A stretch of 64,000 nt of DNA from Paraspadella gotoi (GCA_051294375.1 CM119268.1:6799731-6863730), one strand, 5' to 3'. Numbered from the stretch's first letter, positions 1 through 12,164 are shown. Notes: generated from the sequence alone by a model not told the origin. Program-made: numbers and translations.

Positions 1-152
1 AAGAAATAAATAAAGCGAGAGAGTAATTAAGAAAGAAAGAATAAAAGAATGAAATAATTAAATAAAGAGGAAAACATAAAGTTTGCTAAAACAGTCATCG
101 CATTATAACTTTACGTAAATACCCAAATTACGCGGTCGGCAATTTCACATAA

Positions 153-188
<36 letters not shown>

Positions 189-395
189 AAGAAATCCTAA
201 TATTTGGCTAAATAAGAAAAGCGAGCGGCTCCTGCAAAAGGATGGGGGCAGTTTTATAACTCAAATGATTTAGACGGAAAACAAAGAGGAAAAGAAAAAA
301 GAAGGATAAATATAAGGAGTCAGAAGAATCAATGACAGAAAGAATAAACAAAACCAAGTGTTCGGTGAAGTGAGCGAGTGAATATCTCTCTCTCT
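1..395. repeat. Left copy of a duplicated ~395-bp block, ends at an N-gap
   Basis: This stretch recurs in the same order at about 5860-6255: an AT-rich opening, the phrase about growth of gcggtcggcaatttcac, a (GAT)n run at about 155-187, and a purine-rich tail running into (CT)n. The two copies differ by scattered single-base indels, not by blocks of substitutions. The copy stops exactly at an N-gap in (CT)n. It may be a true tandem duplication or the same locus assembled twice. No coding sequence is recognised. Confidence 0.6.
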
Positions 396-420
396 NNNNN
401 NNNNNNNNNNNNNNNNNNNN
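396..420. other. Assembly gap (25 N)
   Basis: Twenty-five N placed inside a (CT)n run. The fixed size, shared by three other gaps in this window, suggests a scaffolding placeholder and not a measured distance. Confidence 0.95.
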
Positions 421-1429
421 AAAAAGGAGAGAAGATAATACGCCTACTGTTTTTACACATTACATTTAATTGTATTCAATGCGGGTAAACTTAATTCAAG
501 TTAAAATAATTTATATATTTCATGAATTGTATTCTATATTGAAGTTCGTTCTCTGAATTTTGTATTATTTTATGTATTATAATTGGATGATCTTTCCTAG
601 TAACGAGGGATTAGTTTCGCGGCGGCCACAGTGGTCACAATGTGTCGCTGTGTCATGGAGGAACTACGAGTTCAGATCATAGGACGAAGAAATCGACGAA
701 TGGCGTCGTTCTCGTCGTCCTCTTCTAGGGGCAGCTTTCTGTAGATCAGTCCAAAGGTCTAAAAGCTTTTTTTTTCGGACAGTCGCGGTGCTAACGAGAG
801 GCGGTACCATTATATGTCTAGTGGTGAGCGTCTTCTGTAGAGCGTAGCGCGTCAAAAGGGCGGTTACCACAAGATGCTCGAAGAGGGCTGTCTTGAGGAA
901 GGTCGGCGTGGGATAATGAAGGGGAGGCGTGATTGCAAGGCTTGTACGTCGCGCAGTGATGCGCGAGAGGAATAGTACGATCGAACGAACGACGAAGACG
1001 TAACGACGATGATGATGGCTGAAAAAATATCATCTTTGGTTGATTGATCATAGATTGCGTAAAAAAACAGATGAGACCGTTACGTTATCTGACGCCGACG
1101 ACGATAGCGACGTACAATAGTCTAGACGGACTATTGGACAAGAGTCGAATGAGCCTTAAAAAGGGTATTTTTTCCTTAGAAAAAAAGGAGATAGCAACGG
1201 CGAACGATGACAGCGATCGATGAAGACGAACAACGACGAAAACGAAGACGAAAGATGAAGAGGAAGAAGGAGGAAAATAGGGGAGGAGAGTGATTCACGA
1301 AAACGAAGGGTAAATTTACTGGTTTCTTTCCACGGAAAATAAATTGTTTCACTTTCTCCGTGAATGCTGCTTGACTGTCTTGCAAGTATGGTCATTTACT
1401 TCAGAATCGCTTTTCCTGACTTCGCCTGT
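421..1429. other. No gene recognised
   Basis: An AT-rich part (421-600) is followed by a moderately GC-rich stretch (600-1170) with many cgacga trinucleotides, then purine-rich DNA. Short open frames exist on both strands but are low in complexity and show no domain, splice or start context that would support them. Confidence 0.5.
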
Positions 1430-1680
1430 AGTCGCGGGGGCTGTGGCGTGGGGCGGCCCGCGGAAAAGTGGCCCCGCGGGCGTCCGCCCCGAGGGGCAGG
1501 CAAATCTTTATTCGCCTGGGGGCGGCCCGCCGTGGTAGCCTCTTTTTTGGGCGCTCCAAGAGGCCACTGCCAGGGGGAAATTCTCCGGGTGTCTATGATA
1601 TATTATATCTTTCCCCCGGGGCCATGCACCCAGGGGGATGGATTTTCTTCTGCCCCCTGGCACGGCTCGTCTCTCCCTCC
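1430..1680. repeat. GC-rich island of C-rich/G-rich palindromes (left)
   Basis: About 250 bp of very GC-rich DNA inside AT-rich surroundings. It is packed with short self-complementary boxes such as cccgcggg, cccccgggg and C4-N-G4 forms every 20-40 bases. A matching island lies at 2960-3255. Open frames across it on both strands are by-products of the GC content. The arrangement resembles the GC clusters known from some organelle genomes, but a nuclear repeat family is equally possible. Confidence 0.5.
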
Positions 1681-1765
1681 TATCTCTATCTCTCTCTCCT
1701 CTCTCTCTCCCTTTCTCTCCTCCCTCTTGTGTTTTCTTCTCTCTCTCTTTCTTCTATCTATTTTT
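1675..1765. repeat. (CT)n-rich pyrimidine tract
   Basis: Imperfect CT/CCT run directly after the left GC island. Its counterpart is a GA-rich tract before the right GC island, which gives the 1.4-3.3 kb region a rough mirror symmetry. Confidence 0.7.
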
Positions 1766-1840
1766 TTATCTTCATTACATAATAAAATATAAAAAATTAA
1801 ATATTTTCCACTTTCTTATTTAATTTCAATGTCAATTTTG

Positions 1841-2060
1841 GTAGTTTCCATAGCTGTACGGCAATACCAACTTGCATATTATTTGGTCAACTTACATAAT
1901 TTATCAAATTGTACATATATTGGTCACCTGACATAATTGGTCATTAATAATATATTTAGTCTAACTCTTTAGAATTTGGTAAACTCTTTATAGATTTGGT
2001 AAACTTTGTATTTGGTTAACTTCTTCACAAATTTTGGTCAACAACGTAGTTCATCATAGG
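1841..2060. repeat. Degenerate TTGGT-motif repeat in AT-rich DNA
   Basis: The core ttggt, often followed by caac or aaac, occurs about eight times in 220 bases at uneven spacing of 15-40 bases. No long open frame crosses it. It may be a decayed short tandem repeat. Confidence 0.4.
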
Positions 2061-2655
2061 CAATCTCACAAACTGATGAATTAATTAGTTATTACAAATC
2101 CTAAATGAAAATAATTTTTATTTTGCACGATGTGAAATAATATTGTATCATGAATTTAATAGAAATCTTGATAACATAAGTTCTTTTTTATTATATTTTT
2201 TGTGGGGCTCCATACATTCCCACTAATATGGTGGGTGCTGTCTCTCTATTATTAGTTTGGTGATTATTTAATTCTTTTTTGAACATCAAATTTACTTGAA
2301 TATTTTATTTTATAAAAATTCAGTTGTTCTCTATGGCATGTCATCTGTATGTGCGATGCCTAACAAACAAAAAAATGGAATAATTAAAATTTAAAAAATA
2401 AGAAAAAAAAAGGGGACACGATTGACTGATTACGCTTTTTACGCACTAAAGCTTTTTTTGGCCTCAACGTGTGCCTATCGATTGGTTTGCCTGCAAACTG
2501 TTTCTTTATCTTTTAATATAATAATATTGGGGTTATAAAAATACAAATAATTATAAATTTTTTAGAATAAAATAAGGAATAAACAAATTAACAATTTATA
2601 TTTTGAATGTAAAACTTATGTAATATTTAATTCAGTTTTACATGAATTTACAAGT
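2061..2655. other. AT-rich spacer, no gene recognised
   Basis: Very AT-rich sequence with stops in all frames. Apart from short A- and T-runs no structure was found. Confidence 0.5.
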
Positions 2656-2850
2656 CTTGAAAGGAAAGAAAAGCATAAATTTAGAGAGAGAGAAAAGAGA
2701 GAGATGATATATAATATAAAGAAAGAGAGAATGAAGAAAAAGAGAGAAAAAGAGTATAGATTGTAGTATATAGTAGATAAGAGAGAGAGGAGAAAAAAAA
2801 GTAGACGAGAAAGACGAGAGAAGAGAGAGACAAGTAACCAGATAGGGAGA
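2656..2850. repeat. (GA)n-rich purine tract
   Basis: Imperfect gagaga/gaaaga purine tract with a few tata interruptions. It faces the CT tract at 1675-1765 across the AT-rich core. Confidence 0.65.
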
Positions 2851-2959
2851 GATATTTTCCCCCTTACCGAGAAAAAAAAACAATTTAATAAACCCATAAC
2901 CAAAACAATTTAATAAAGTCTCCAGAAACGTTATATTTTGTCATCTTAAACTTTGCTCT

Positions 2960-3255
2960 CTCCTAACTCGCCCTGGGGGATGCATGTTGTGCTCTCGTAT
3001 ATGGTTACTCCCAGGGGCACCAGAACTCTTTTTTGGCCCGCGAGGGGGCCTAAGCCATTACGGGGCGCCCCTACATAAGACGCGCTCAAAATGCTTGGCC
3101 CCCAGGGGAACACTCCCTGGGCGGGCGCCCGCTGAGGCATCGCAGAGAGGGCGACCCCCTGCAATGACCCATTTTTACTTGCTCCCCGCTGGAATAGCCT
3201 CTGCCCCCTGGGGGCTGTCGCCCCTTTAGAGCCACCCCCGGGGGGCGGAAGGATT
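2960..3255. repeat. GC-rich island of palindromes (right)
   Basis: A second GC island with the same texture as 1430-1680: gccccctgggggc, ggggcgcccc, gcccccagggg and cacccccgggggg type palindromes recur every 20-35 bases. Both islands share a ctcttttttggg-like phrase followed by GC-rich sequence in the same direction, so they may be copies of one repeat family. Whether they are direct or inverted copies could not be settled by eye. Confidence 0.5.
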
Positions 3256-4229
3256 TGGAGAATGATCATATCTTCGCGGATCTGTACGGTACTTGTTCGT
3301 CGCCTGGCAGAAAAATGATTCACCTAACAGAGCTGGTAACGCATTCTGGATCAGTGTCTCAGCTAGCAGGTGGTGTCCGCTTACGGTTTTATTTGCATTG
3401 GTTGTTGTTGTTTTCTTTTCATTGTTATTGTTGCTAATTCCTTTTAAAATATTATTATTAATAAGTTTTCCCGCTCTTTCGCGACTGTGATTTTTTTTTA
3501 AAATTTTAACTGCTTGTTACGACAAACATATTTTATTAGTTAATACATTTGTTTTGTTATTATTATTATTATTATTTACGTTTTTGTTCTTTGCAGTTAT
3601 AACGAGCGTGTTTTGTTGACGCTTTTGTCTGCATTTGTTCCTCGGCGTTTGTAGTATCTTTTCCTATTTTTTTTTTTTTTCGTCCTGAACTCTCGGGCCG
3701 GTTCGCGCCAGCTCCTTCTTGCTGTGCTGCTGGATTCGAAATCATCTGATATGTTTGCTGCTCGCTGGCTGTGCGATTCGTCTCTCGAGCTCAATATGTA
3801 CGTCGCGGCGCGCGCGTCTGCATCCAACGAATCGCAAGCGACGGTTGCACCATGGATTCGAGGCTCAATAGGCCGCCTCGCCTCTCGCCCTCAATAACTA
3901 GGGGAATATTCTATGACCCTGGCGCCCCGCTCGGTTTTTGTAAGCGTGAGCACCATGAAACAACTCACGCGTGATAAATGTCGTTAATGAAATTTCATTT
4001 TTGTATTGAATCAATTTGTAATCGCGAGTGAAGATTAAGTAAGAACTGCATGCTAATGCAGGGGGAAAAAAGTATTGTGGCAAAACATTAATTATTTCGT
4101 TTAATGTAACAGTGACCTGTAATAATAAATTCGCGCTATATAACCTAAAAAACTACTTGTGCGAAAACTATAATCGTTAAAAACTCAGCGGAATTTGACG
4201 GAAATGCATATTCAACTCTGAAGAAGCGA
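3256..4229. other. No gene recognised
   Basis: Mixed composition with a GC-richer, CpG-containing part at about 3690-3930. Open frames of 60-76 codons on both strands lack recognisable domains or intron borders. Confidence 0.4.
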
Positions 4230-4385
4230 CACCATCTGGCAGTAACAGGTGGGCGACCTGGGGCGGAGCGAGTAAATGCTGACCGTCAGGGGGCGTGGCA
4301 AATGACCCGGCCAATGTAAAAGAGGCGCGCGCAAAAGAGGCATGGCAATCTCTTTATATCTCCCCTATTAATGCCTGCCGATGAA
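4230..4385 (+). promoter_or_regulatory. Promoter-like cluster of motifs
   Basis: Within about 150 bases there are two E-box-like words (catctg, caggtg), a gggggcgtggc GC/KLF-type box (about 4289), a ggccaat CCAAT-type box (about 4310), and an AT-rich tttatat word (about 4353). The order and spacing are promoter-like. No convincing gene follows on the plus strand, so the call is weak. Confidence 0.2.
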
Positions 4386-4835
4386 ACAAACAAAGCAACA
4401 ACGACGTAACGACGACGACGACTTAATTTGGAAAGTCGTAATCACAAAAAACTTCGTAGACGAATCAGCGTCAAATCAACTAACAAACAGCAGATAAAGA
4501 GAAGATATGAGACAGGAGGTTCACCTCGATCCATTTTCTGCTGTTTCGTGTTTTTCGATTCGCAATCCATGAAAAATGAAAAAGGACCGCCAAAAAAAGG
4601 AGACGATTTTGCTCATGTCGGGGACTCTGATTGACGCTCGTGCGGTGGGTTCGTCTGTCGTCGTCTCGTGCGCCGTCGTCGTCGTCGTCGCTCGTCGTCG
4701 TCGGCGTCAGGCGTCGGCGTCGGCGGTCCTTTCCCGTTTTAAAAACAATGAACAAGCTAGAAAAACATTAAGACTTTAAGAGGCCTCGGAAAATCGTCGT
4801 CAAATCGTTGCGGCCATAAATTCTATAGTAATACA
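4386..4835. other. No gene recognised; short (GTC)n run
   Basis: Contains a gtcgtc-rich segment at about 4655-4725. Frames on both strands through it are products of the trinucleotide repeat. Confidence 0.4.
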
Positions 4836-5640
4836 AGGAAAAATATGTGACGACAAAAAAATTGAGGCGAGAGGGGAATATCAGCGAAAGAATAGAAAGA
4901 AAGAAAAACGATAGAGGAAAGGAAAAATAAAGAAAGAAAGAAAGGAAAATATGTTGACGGACGAGAAAGAAATGAGCGAGAGGGGATACGAAAGAAATGA
5001 AAGAGAAAAAATATAAAGAGAATAAAAAAAAAGAAAGGAAATATATGTGACGGACGAGGATGAGCGAGAGGGGAAATACGAGAAAGAAGAAAGAAGAAAA
5101 GATAGAGAAGGAATAAAGAAAGAAGAAAGGAAAAAATATGTGGGACGGACCGAGAAAGAAATGAGCGACGAGGGGAAATACCGAAAGATAAGAAAGAAAG
5201 AAAAAAGATAGAGTAGTAGGAATTAGAAGAATAGAAAGAAAGGATAAAATATTGTGAGCGGACGAGAAGAAATGAGGCGAGAGGGGAAATCAGCGAAAGA
5301 AAGAAAGAAAGAAAAAGATAGAGAAAGCGAAATAAGCAGTAAAGAAAGAAAGGAAAAATATGTGGACGGACGAGAAAGAAATGAGCGGAGGGAAATTAAC
5401 GAAGAAAGAAAGAAAGAAAAAGAATAGAGAAAGGATAAAGAAAGAAAGAAGGAAAAATATGTGCGCGACGAGAGATGAGCGAGAGGGGAAATACGAAAGA
5501 AAAAGAAAGAAAGAAAAAGAATAGTTAGATAACGAATAAGTAGAAAAGAAGAGATGAAGGAAAAATATGTGACGGACGATGAAAGAAATGAGTCGTATGA
5601 GGGGAAATACGCAAAGAAAGAAAGAAAGAAAAAAAAAAAA
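4836..5640. repeat. Tandem repeat of a ~100-bp unit, about 8 copies
   Basis: The phrase aatatgtgacggacgag followed by aaatgagcgagaggggaaa returns near 4841, 4947, 5041, 5134, 5245, 5355, 5456 and 5564, so the period is about 100 bases. The rest of each unit is gaaa/agaa purine sequence. Copies differ mainly by small indels. Long frames on the minus strand here are Phe/Ser-rich artefacts. Confidence 0.75.
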
Positions 5641-5859
5641 AAGGATAGAGAAAGAAAAGAATAAAAAAAAGAAGAAAGAAAAGAAAAGAGAGATAAAATT
5701 GAGAAGCCAAAAAGACATGAGAGGAATAGAAAAAGATGATATAAAGTAAGAAATCAATAGAAGAACTAAAAAGAAAGAAAGCTAGAGAAAATCAAAGAAA
5801 AACGAAATTGAAGAAAGAAGATAATGAGAACAAATATGTAGGAATAAGAAAGAAAGTAA

Positions 5860-6255
5860 ATATAAAGAATTTGAAATAATTAAATTATAATAGAGGAAAC
5901 TTATAAAAGTTTGCTAACGTACAGTCTATTCTGCATTGTTTATAACTTAGTGTCGTTTAAATTCACCCTAAATTACGCGGTCCGGCAATTTCAGCATAAA
6001 GGATGATGGATGATGATGATGAATAGATGATGATATTAAAAATCCTAGATATTTGGCTAATTATAGTAAAAGGCGAGCGGCTCCTGCAAAAAGGATGGGG
6101 GGCAGTTTTATAACGCTTCAACATGATCTTTAGACGGAAAACAAAGAGGAAAAGAATAAAATGAAGGATAAATATAAGAGTCAAGATAGATTGACGAAAG
6201 ATAACAAACGCAAGTGGGTTCGGTGAAGTGAGCGAGTGAAGATATCTTCTCTGCG
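5860..6255. repeat. Right copy of the 1-395 block
   Basis: Repeats 1-395 with scattered indels and continues on past the point where the first copy meets the N-gap, into a longer (CT)n tract. Confidence 0.6.
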
Positions 6256-6375
6256 GTCTCAATCTTCTCTCTCTTCTCTCTCTCTCTCTCTCTCCTCTCT
6301 CCTTCTCTCGTCTCTCTCTGGCATCCTTCTCTCTCGTCTCTTTCTTTCTCTCTCTCTTCCTCTCTCTCTTGTCGC
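6256..6375. repeat. (CT)n microsatellite, imperfect
   Basis: CT-rich run with single-base interruptions. Confidence 0.8.
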
Positions 6376-6760
6376 GCGCAATTTAAGCGGGTAATTTAGA
6401 TACCGTGCGGAATAACGATAAAACGAAACAAAAAGAAAATTGAGAGATTTATATCAAAAATAATTAAATGAATTAAAGGAACAAAAAAGGTAAAAAACAA
6501 TAAATTGAACATACAGAAAAAAAAAGAAACATTATCGTTGTTCAAAGGGACCATTGTTGGTTTGTAACATATTTTCAAAGAAATTAGTATATTTTCAAGA
6601 AATTAGAAATTATTATTAAGCAAATCGTACTACTTGGATTTACAAGTGTTTTTTTATTTATTTTTTTGGGTCAAGTTTTCAATTCAAATTTAAGCTAGCG
6701 TAGAGTCAATATTATATTGTAAATCGGATGTTGATATTGATATAATAATAAAATGATAAA
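6376..6760. other. AT-rich, nothing recognised
   Basis: No frame with credible composition and no repeat structure stands out. Confidence 0.5.
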
Positions 6761-6761
6761 A

Positions 6762-6912
6762 AAAAAGTAAAGAAAAGAAAAGAAAAGAAAAGAAAAGAAA
6801 AGAAAAGAAAAGAAAAGAGAAAAAAAGAAAAGAAAAGAAAAGAAAAGAAAAGAAACCTAAAGAAAAGAAAAGAAAAGAGAAAAAAAGAAAAAGAAAAAGA
6901 AAAAGAAAAGCC
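6762..6912. repeat. (AAAAG)n pentanucleotide microsatellite
   Basis: About 150 bases of gaaaa units with a few interruptions. Confidence 0.9.
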
Positions 6913-7758
6913 CGCTCCACTCACTCAAATCGCTAAAGATAAGTTGACGTTTTAGAAAATAAAGTGCGACTCGAGACTAAATTGAGAAAAATGGCCTCAC
7001 GTCTCTCGTTAGTCCACGATTTGTAAACAAACAATCGATTAACTATTTTTTTTCGGCGTCGATGCAAATTCGACGACGACAACGACGACGACGACGATTA
7101 AGACGATGACGACCACGACGACTACTGAATACTTGAATACTACGAACTCAAAACTATACATATTACATAAAATACTAATTACAGATTAACAAATGCAATT
7201 ATTTACCCAATTTCATAGGACCAAGACATCGATGACTCCAACGACGACTATGACGACGACGCAACTAAATTCCCAGAAAAACGACTTCGTCTCGTCAAGG
7301 TCGTTGATGACGACGACGACGACGACGATGACAACGATGATGCCAGCCTCTAATCTCCGGGTATGACTAAGCGACCCGCACGGGCTGGGCGAGAGATAGA
7401 GAGAGAGAGAGACGAAGAAAGAGCGAGAGTGAGTGGAAAAGGGAGGGGGGAGTTTCGAAGATAATATTTCCCTGGACGTCATTTTTGTTCCTTATTCATT
7501 TGTTTTTTTTATTACCTTGGATGTTTACTTAAGATGTCGCGTTTCGATTTCATCTGCCATTAATGGCGTCCGTTTACTATCGTTCGATTGAGTCGGGTTA
7601 TTGTGAGATGAGGGAAGACGAGAAAGAGAGAGAGAGAGGCTCGGGAATTGTTGTTACTTGGTATCCAATGGTTTGTTGATATTATTTTTCAACCTTTATA
7701 ATTTTAACATCATCTAAAATTAAGTTTGAAATCTTGTTCGGAGATTTTCCTTTCTTTT
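6913..7758. other. No gene recognised; (GAC)n tracts
   Basis: Contains gac/cga-rich stretches at about 7069-7125 and 7300-7335 and a short (GA)n at about 7394-7412. A minus-strand frame of 89 codons is largely the trinucleotide repeat. Confidence 0.4.
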
Positions 7759-7783
7759 NNNNNNNNNNNNNNNNNNNNNNNNN
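7759..7783. other. Assembly gap (25 N)
   Basis: Placeholder gap of 25 N after a T-rich run. Confidence 0.95.
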
Positions 7784-10490
7784 GTAAAACTTCCGTCTGA
7801 ATAATTTTCTTTAAAATTGAAATTAATTAATAATAAATATCTATACCATTAATTACTATATGCATCGCATTTCCAAACCTCTAACAAAAAAAAGAAAAGC
7901 TCCCAAGTCATTTGTAAAAGCGGATTTAGGGCGATGATTCGAGAGAATTCGTGCGACAGTGATTTAGTAATCCGAGATCCTCAAGAAATGATTTAAAGCG
8001 GAAGAGAAATGGTCAAAAAAGGTAGACTGGGTTCAAAAAGGTCGGACGAGGGAGCGACAGAAAAAGAATGTCGGAGGGAAAGGGACGGTATGGGGAATCA
8101 AGGAACGGGAAAGGAACCACGAGAGCAATGATCAAGAGCAATGATGGATTTTTGAAGAGAGAAAAAGATGAGGATTCGGAATGAAGATGATGAGGAAGAA
8201 GGAAAAAAAGTAGAGGAAAGGAAAACATAAGACAATGAGAGAAGGAAAGAATAGGGAATGAGGAACTGAAAGGATTCAGTTTATGGATAAAGAAAAACAC
8301 TCAATAAAGTATACTTCTGAAGGGAAAAGTGGATCTAAAACTAAAAAAAAGGAGGAACACCTATTGCGCAGGATGAGTTATAAAAAAAATTCGAGAAGAT
8401 GTTTGAAATAAAAAATCTCCACTGACACATCTTCTCTTAGATATAAACGATCGAACAAATTCGAAGGCTCGGGGATAAAAAAAATAAAAGAAAAAAAACA
8501 AGAGGAGAGTCGAACGATGGGGACAACCAGAAATAAAGAAAAAAAAACGGGAATAAAAGAAGAAAGTAAAAAAAGACAACAATAAGTCAATAAAAAGGCC
8601 GAAAAAAGAGATAGAGAGGGAAAGAGGAGAGGGAGCCAAAAGCGAAGGGCTATGCGGGATACAACGCGCGGGGAATGGATTTTTGTGAGGAAGGCCGTTG
8701 AGACTTAAAAGAGATTGAGATCGAAGCCGAGTTCGTAGGAAGAAGAGGAAGAGGAGCGGAGGTGAGGTAAGAAAGGATCGAGCCGTTCAAGGCGTTGACG
8801 GAGAAATGCATGATGATGGTTCAGATGATGGCAACACTGCGTTAACTGAGGTCGGATTGAAACGAAAGTATAGAGTTGAAAAGTCACGTAGGAAAAATCT
8901 AATAGTCAACTTTGTTATGACACCAGTTAATGTTAATACAAAAAAAATAGCATAATTTAATGTTTTTTTTTGAATTTTTGCACAGTTAACGGGATCCCCG
9001 GCGTAGACCTTATGTACACAAGCAGTAACTATCTCGCTTAAGAAATCCTGTAATTATACACAATAATTTTGATGGCAGATATGAATTCTCTCGATGCGGT
9101 CAAAAGTTAATGCAAAAGAATTGAATAATTTTTTAAATCATTCTTCGCGTCCATTGTAGTAAGGTTGAAAAAAATTTTAAAAAATTATACACAATATGTT
9201 ATAAACAATGACTTAAAATCTAATTCGATAAGCCATCCGCAAAATAATTATTGCAGCCTTAAAAGTCATAAAGTTTTTTTTCTATTTTATTTCTTCGTTT
9301 CTCTTAAAACGAAATATTGATTGATCATATCTTCTCTACTCTACTCAAACCACGCACCATCAGATCCTCTTCCAAGCTTATTAATTATTTTTTAAATCAC
9401 GTTGAAAATTATGTAAGCCTTTTCCATGAACTCTGACTCCGAAGTTCAAATGACGAAGATAAAAAGAAGAAAGAAGATAAAAACGTAAAGAAGAAAGAAA
9501 AAAAAGATGGTTGAGATTAGGATGTTTGTTCGCGGTTCATTTGAGAGACCGTATTACGAGGAGGAAAGCGGGGGGAAGAGGTGGACGACGGGAGGAAAGT
9601 AAGGTGGATTAGGGAAGGTGCCGTAGGGGTAGAAAGGAGGGTAAGTATTGTTGTTTATTAACTGTAGTGTCAGAAGAGAACCTTTTAATTGGCTCGAGAA
9701 GCCGGTAACGGTAATGGAGAAATGAAGGTGACGAGTCGGACGAAAGGTCAAGAGATACCAGTAGAGAGGAGAAGATCCTTAATAAAAAAGAGCAAGAGAA
9801 CAGCTGAGGGAGAACAGCAGAAGATGAGTAGAGTGGGAAAATGGAAGGCGAAGAGATGGCCAGAGAGAGAAGAGTAGAAGAGATAACGAAGGACTGTAGT
9901 AAGAAGATGGCTCACAGATTGAGATGTTGAAGTATATTAAGGTTGAAGGAGAGAGAGAGAGAGACCACGCGGCAGAATGATGTTATCGATGCGGTTTGTC
10001 TCTATTTCAATCTTTCAGATTCCATCACCATATCTCTTTTCCATTTGATTCCACGATTTATTCCATTTCAATTCCATCTAAAATCCCTTCATTTTCCGTT
10101 TCTCTCTTTTGATCCGATTTTCTCACGCGCGTCGACTTTATTTATCTTTGTTTACTTTCATCTTCTTCCAATTTTTTTATATCTTATCTCGACTTTTTCA
10201 GTTTTAAAAAGCGGAAATTCGCAGAAGGAATTTCTACGTTGAAGCTGTCAAACGATCGATAATCGAATAGAGTTACAATCAGTTACTTCATGATGAATTA
10301 ATGATTAACCAAATTGATAAATAATAAACAAATTAACCAATCAATCGATCGATGAATCCCTCCATCTTTCTATTCATTCATTAATCAATAATAATTCAAT
10401 CAATTTTTAATCAATTTTTAATCGCCCCTTGTTAACTCGAATTCCTACTTTTAATGACTTTTTTTTCAGCCTTGTTTAATTAAACAACAA
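7784..10490. other. No gene recognised in 2.7 kb
   Basis: A purine-rich stretch (8030-8740) gives Phe/Ser-rich frames on the minus strand that read like low-complexity artefacts. The remainder is AT-rich with scattered short repeats, for example ttaatcaat-type words at about 10270-10430. No domain or consistent exon structure was seen. Confidence 0.4.
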
Positions 10491-10525
10491 AATCGCGGGA
10501 AAAATGTTGAGAATAACAAGGAAAG

Positions 10526-10534
10526 TCGTCGAAA

Positions 10535-10573
<39 letters not shown>
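10526..10573. repeat. (GAC)n trinucleotide microsatellite
   Basis: About 15 uninterrupted GAC units. The poly-Val and poly-Ser frames around it are by-products. Confidence 0.9.
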
Positions 10574-10576
<3 letters not shown>

Positions 10577-10861
10577 CAACGGGTGCTACTCAAAGACTCG
10601 TCGCCGACCCTCGCTTCTTCAAATAGTTTCCGTCTCATGGGAAAACCCTTCCTCTTTGTCGTTGTTGTTGTCGTCGTCGCCGTCGCCCCGCGTTTCCCAC
10701 GTGTTGCGTTTTTGTAGCGGTTTTCTCCGGTCGTCGTCGTCGTCGTTGTTTGTCTTCGTGCTCGAGAGGCGCGCGGGAGGAAAGGGTCGGGAGGGAGAGG
10801 GTCAAAAACCAAAGTCGGGAGAATCAACAGATGCCCGAGTTGGGAACAGAGAGGGAGACGC

Positions 10862-10862
<1 letters not shown>

Positions 10863-10910
<48 letters not shown>
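10863..10910. repeat. (GA)n microsatellite
   Basis: About 22 GA units. Confidence 0.9.
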
Positions 10911-10914
<4 letters not shown>

Positions 10915-11522
10915 TTACGTAGTAGTACGTAGTAGTTAGTAAAAGGCATAGAAATTAAATAATCTAAAGAAGTCGACTGCAGTGAAAAATCTTCTGTCTG
11001 CAAGTTTGTCGCAGTTTTATCTTTAATGCGGTGTGTCTTTTGTTTTTTTAGTTTTAGTTCCCACGGCAAAGGTGGCGTCTGATTCTTGTAAAAATTCAAA
11101 ACAAATGCCGTGCCAAAACTCGAAAAAGTTTGAACGTGGCTTTTCAGTCAGGCCTTTTTAGGCTTTTTAAAATTTCGAATTCATTTCGGTTGTTAAGTTA
11201 ATTGTTTTGGCTCATTATTTTCTTTCCCTCTCAGTTCCAAGCAAACATAAGCAGCATGGATATTTATTAAGTATCAGGTTGACGTACGTTACAACTGTGG
11301 GATTTGTAAAATAATGAACAATGGAAAAAAAAAGGCATTTTTTATAAAGTTTTCTTGTCTGATTCGAATCCAAACTCGTGTATATTTGAATTTTCTCCTC
11401 TCTTTCTTTCTCATCCTCCCCTCCACCAAATCCTCTTCCTCCATCTCTTCATCTCATCCAAAAAGGATTTCCTGAAGAATCTCCCGATGATGATGAAGAT
11501 GAAGAAGTTGAGGGAGGAGTTG
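10911..11522. other. No gene recognised
   Basis: Mixed sequence ending in pyrimidine-rich DNA and an N-gap. Nothing supports a gene. Confidence 0.4.
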
Positions 11523-11547
11523 NNNNNNNNNNNNNNNNNNNNNNNNN
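11523..11547. other. Assembly gap (25 N)
   Basis: Placeholder gap just before the first unit of the tripled locus. Confidence 0.95.
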
Positions 11548-11614
11548 TAGGACGAGGAAGAAGTCGTCGAGACACACGAGCACTCGAACCTGAGGAAGAG
11601 ACGAATGTGAACAT

Positions 11615-12055
11615 CGCGCTTTGTCCGTCTGTCTGACTGTCTGTCGCTTTGTGTCGGTCTGCTTCTCTGTCTGTCTGCCATTCTTAACTGTTCAGTGTTT
11701 CTGTGTTTCAGTCTGTCATCCATCCACCAGTGTGTCTATCCTCCTCTCTCAATGTCTCTTTATCTGTTCGTCTGTATAGTAATCTGCTTTTAGCGTCCGG
11801 TCTGCCTGCGACTGCCTTTCGTCCGTTCATGCCGTCTTTAGTTTGTCCGTATATCTTCAGTCCGTCAGTCCGTCTCCTAGTCTCTCGGCCTGTTGTTGCT
11901 TTGTCTAGATTTGTTGATTCATTTGCCTCGGCAGACAATCTATCTATCGGTCCGTCAGCCCGTCTGTCTGTTTGCCGTCAGTCCGATTTTCTGTCTGCAT
12001 GTCAGTCAGCCCGTCTTTCTCTCTGTCTGTCTAATCTGTCATTCTCCCTTCACCG
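11615..12055. repeat. Degenerate (CTGT)/(CCGT) repeat tract
   Basis: gtctgtctgtc, gtccgtcagtccg and related words make up most of this stretch. It returns at 19725-19975 in the second unit. The long plus-strand frames through it are Leu/Ser/Val-rich artefacts of the repeat. Confidence 0.7.
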
Positions 12056-12164
12056 TCGATCATGTTCCAGAATGCAGACGAGATGAACAGGAACGGAAGA
12101 TGAGCAGACGCGAAGACGACGACGGGGCGAGGACGAGACGTTCCATGGGCGCCACGTCGACGAC

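Noticed and set aside
5290-5757. 155-codon minus-strand frame, Phe/Ser/Leu-rich
   Set aside because: It runs through the ~100-bp GAAA-rich tandem repeat; the composition explains the open frame.
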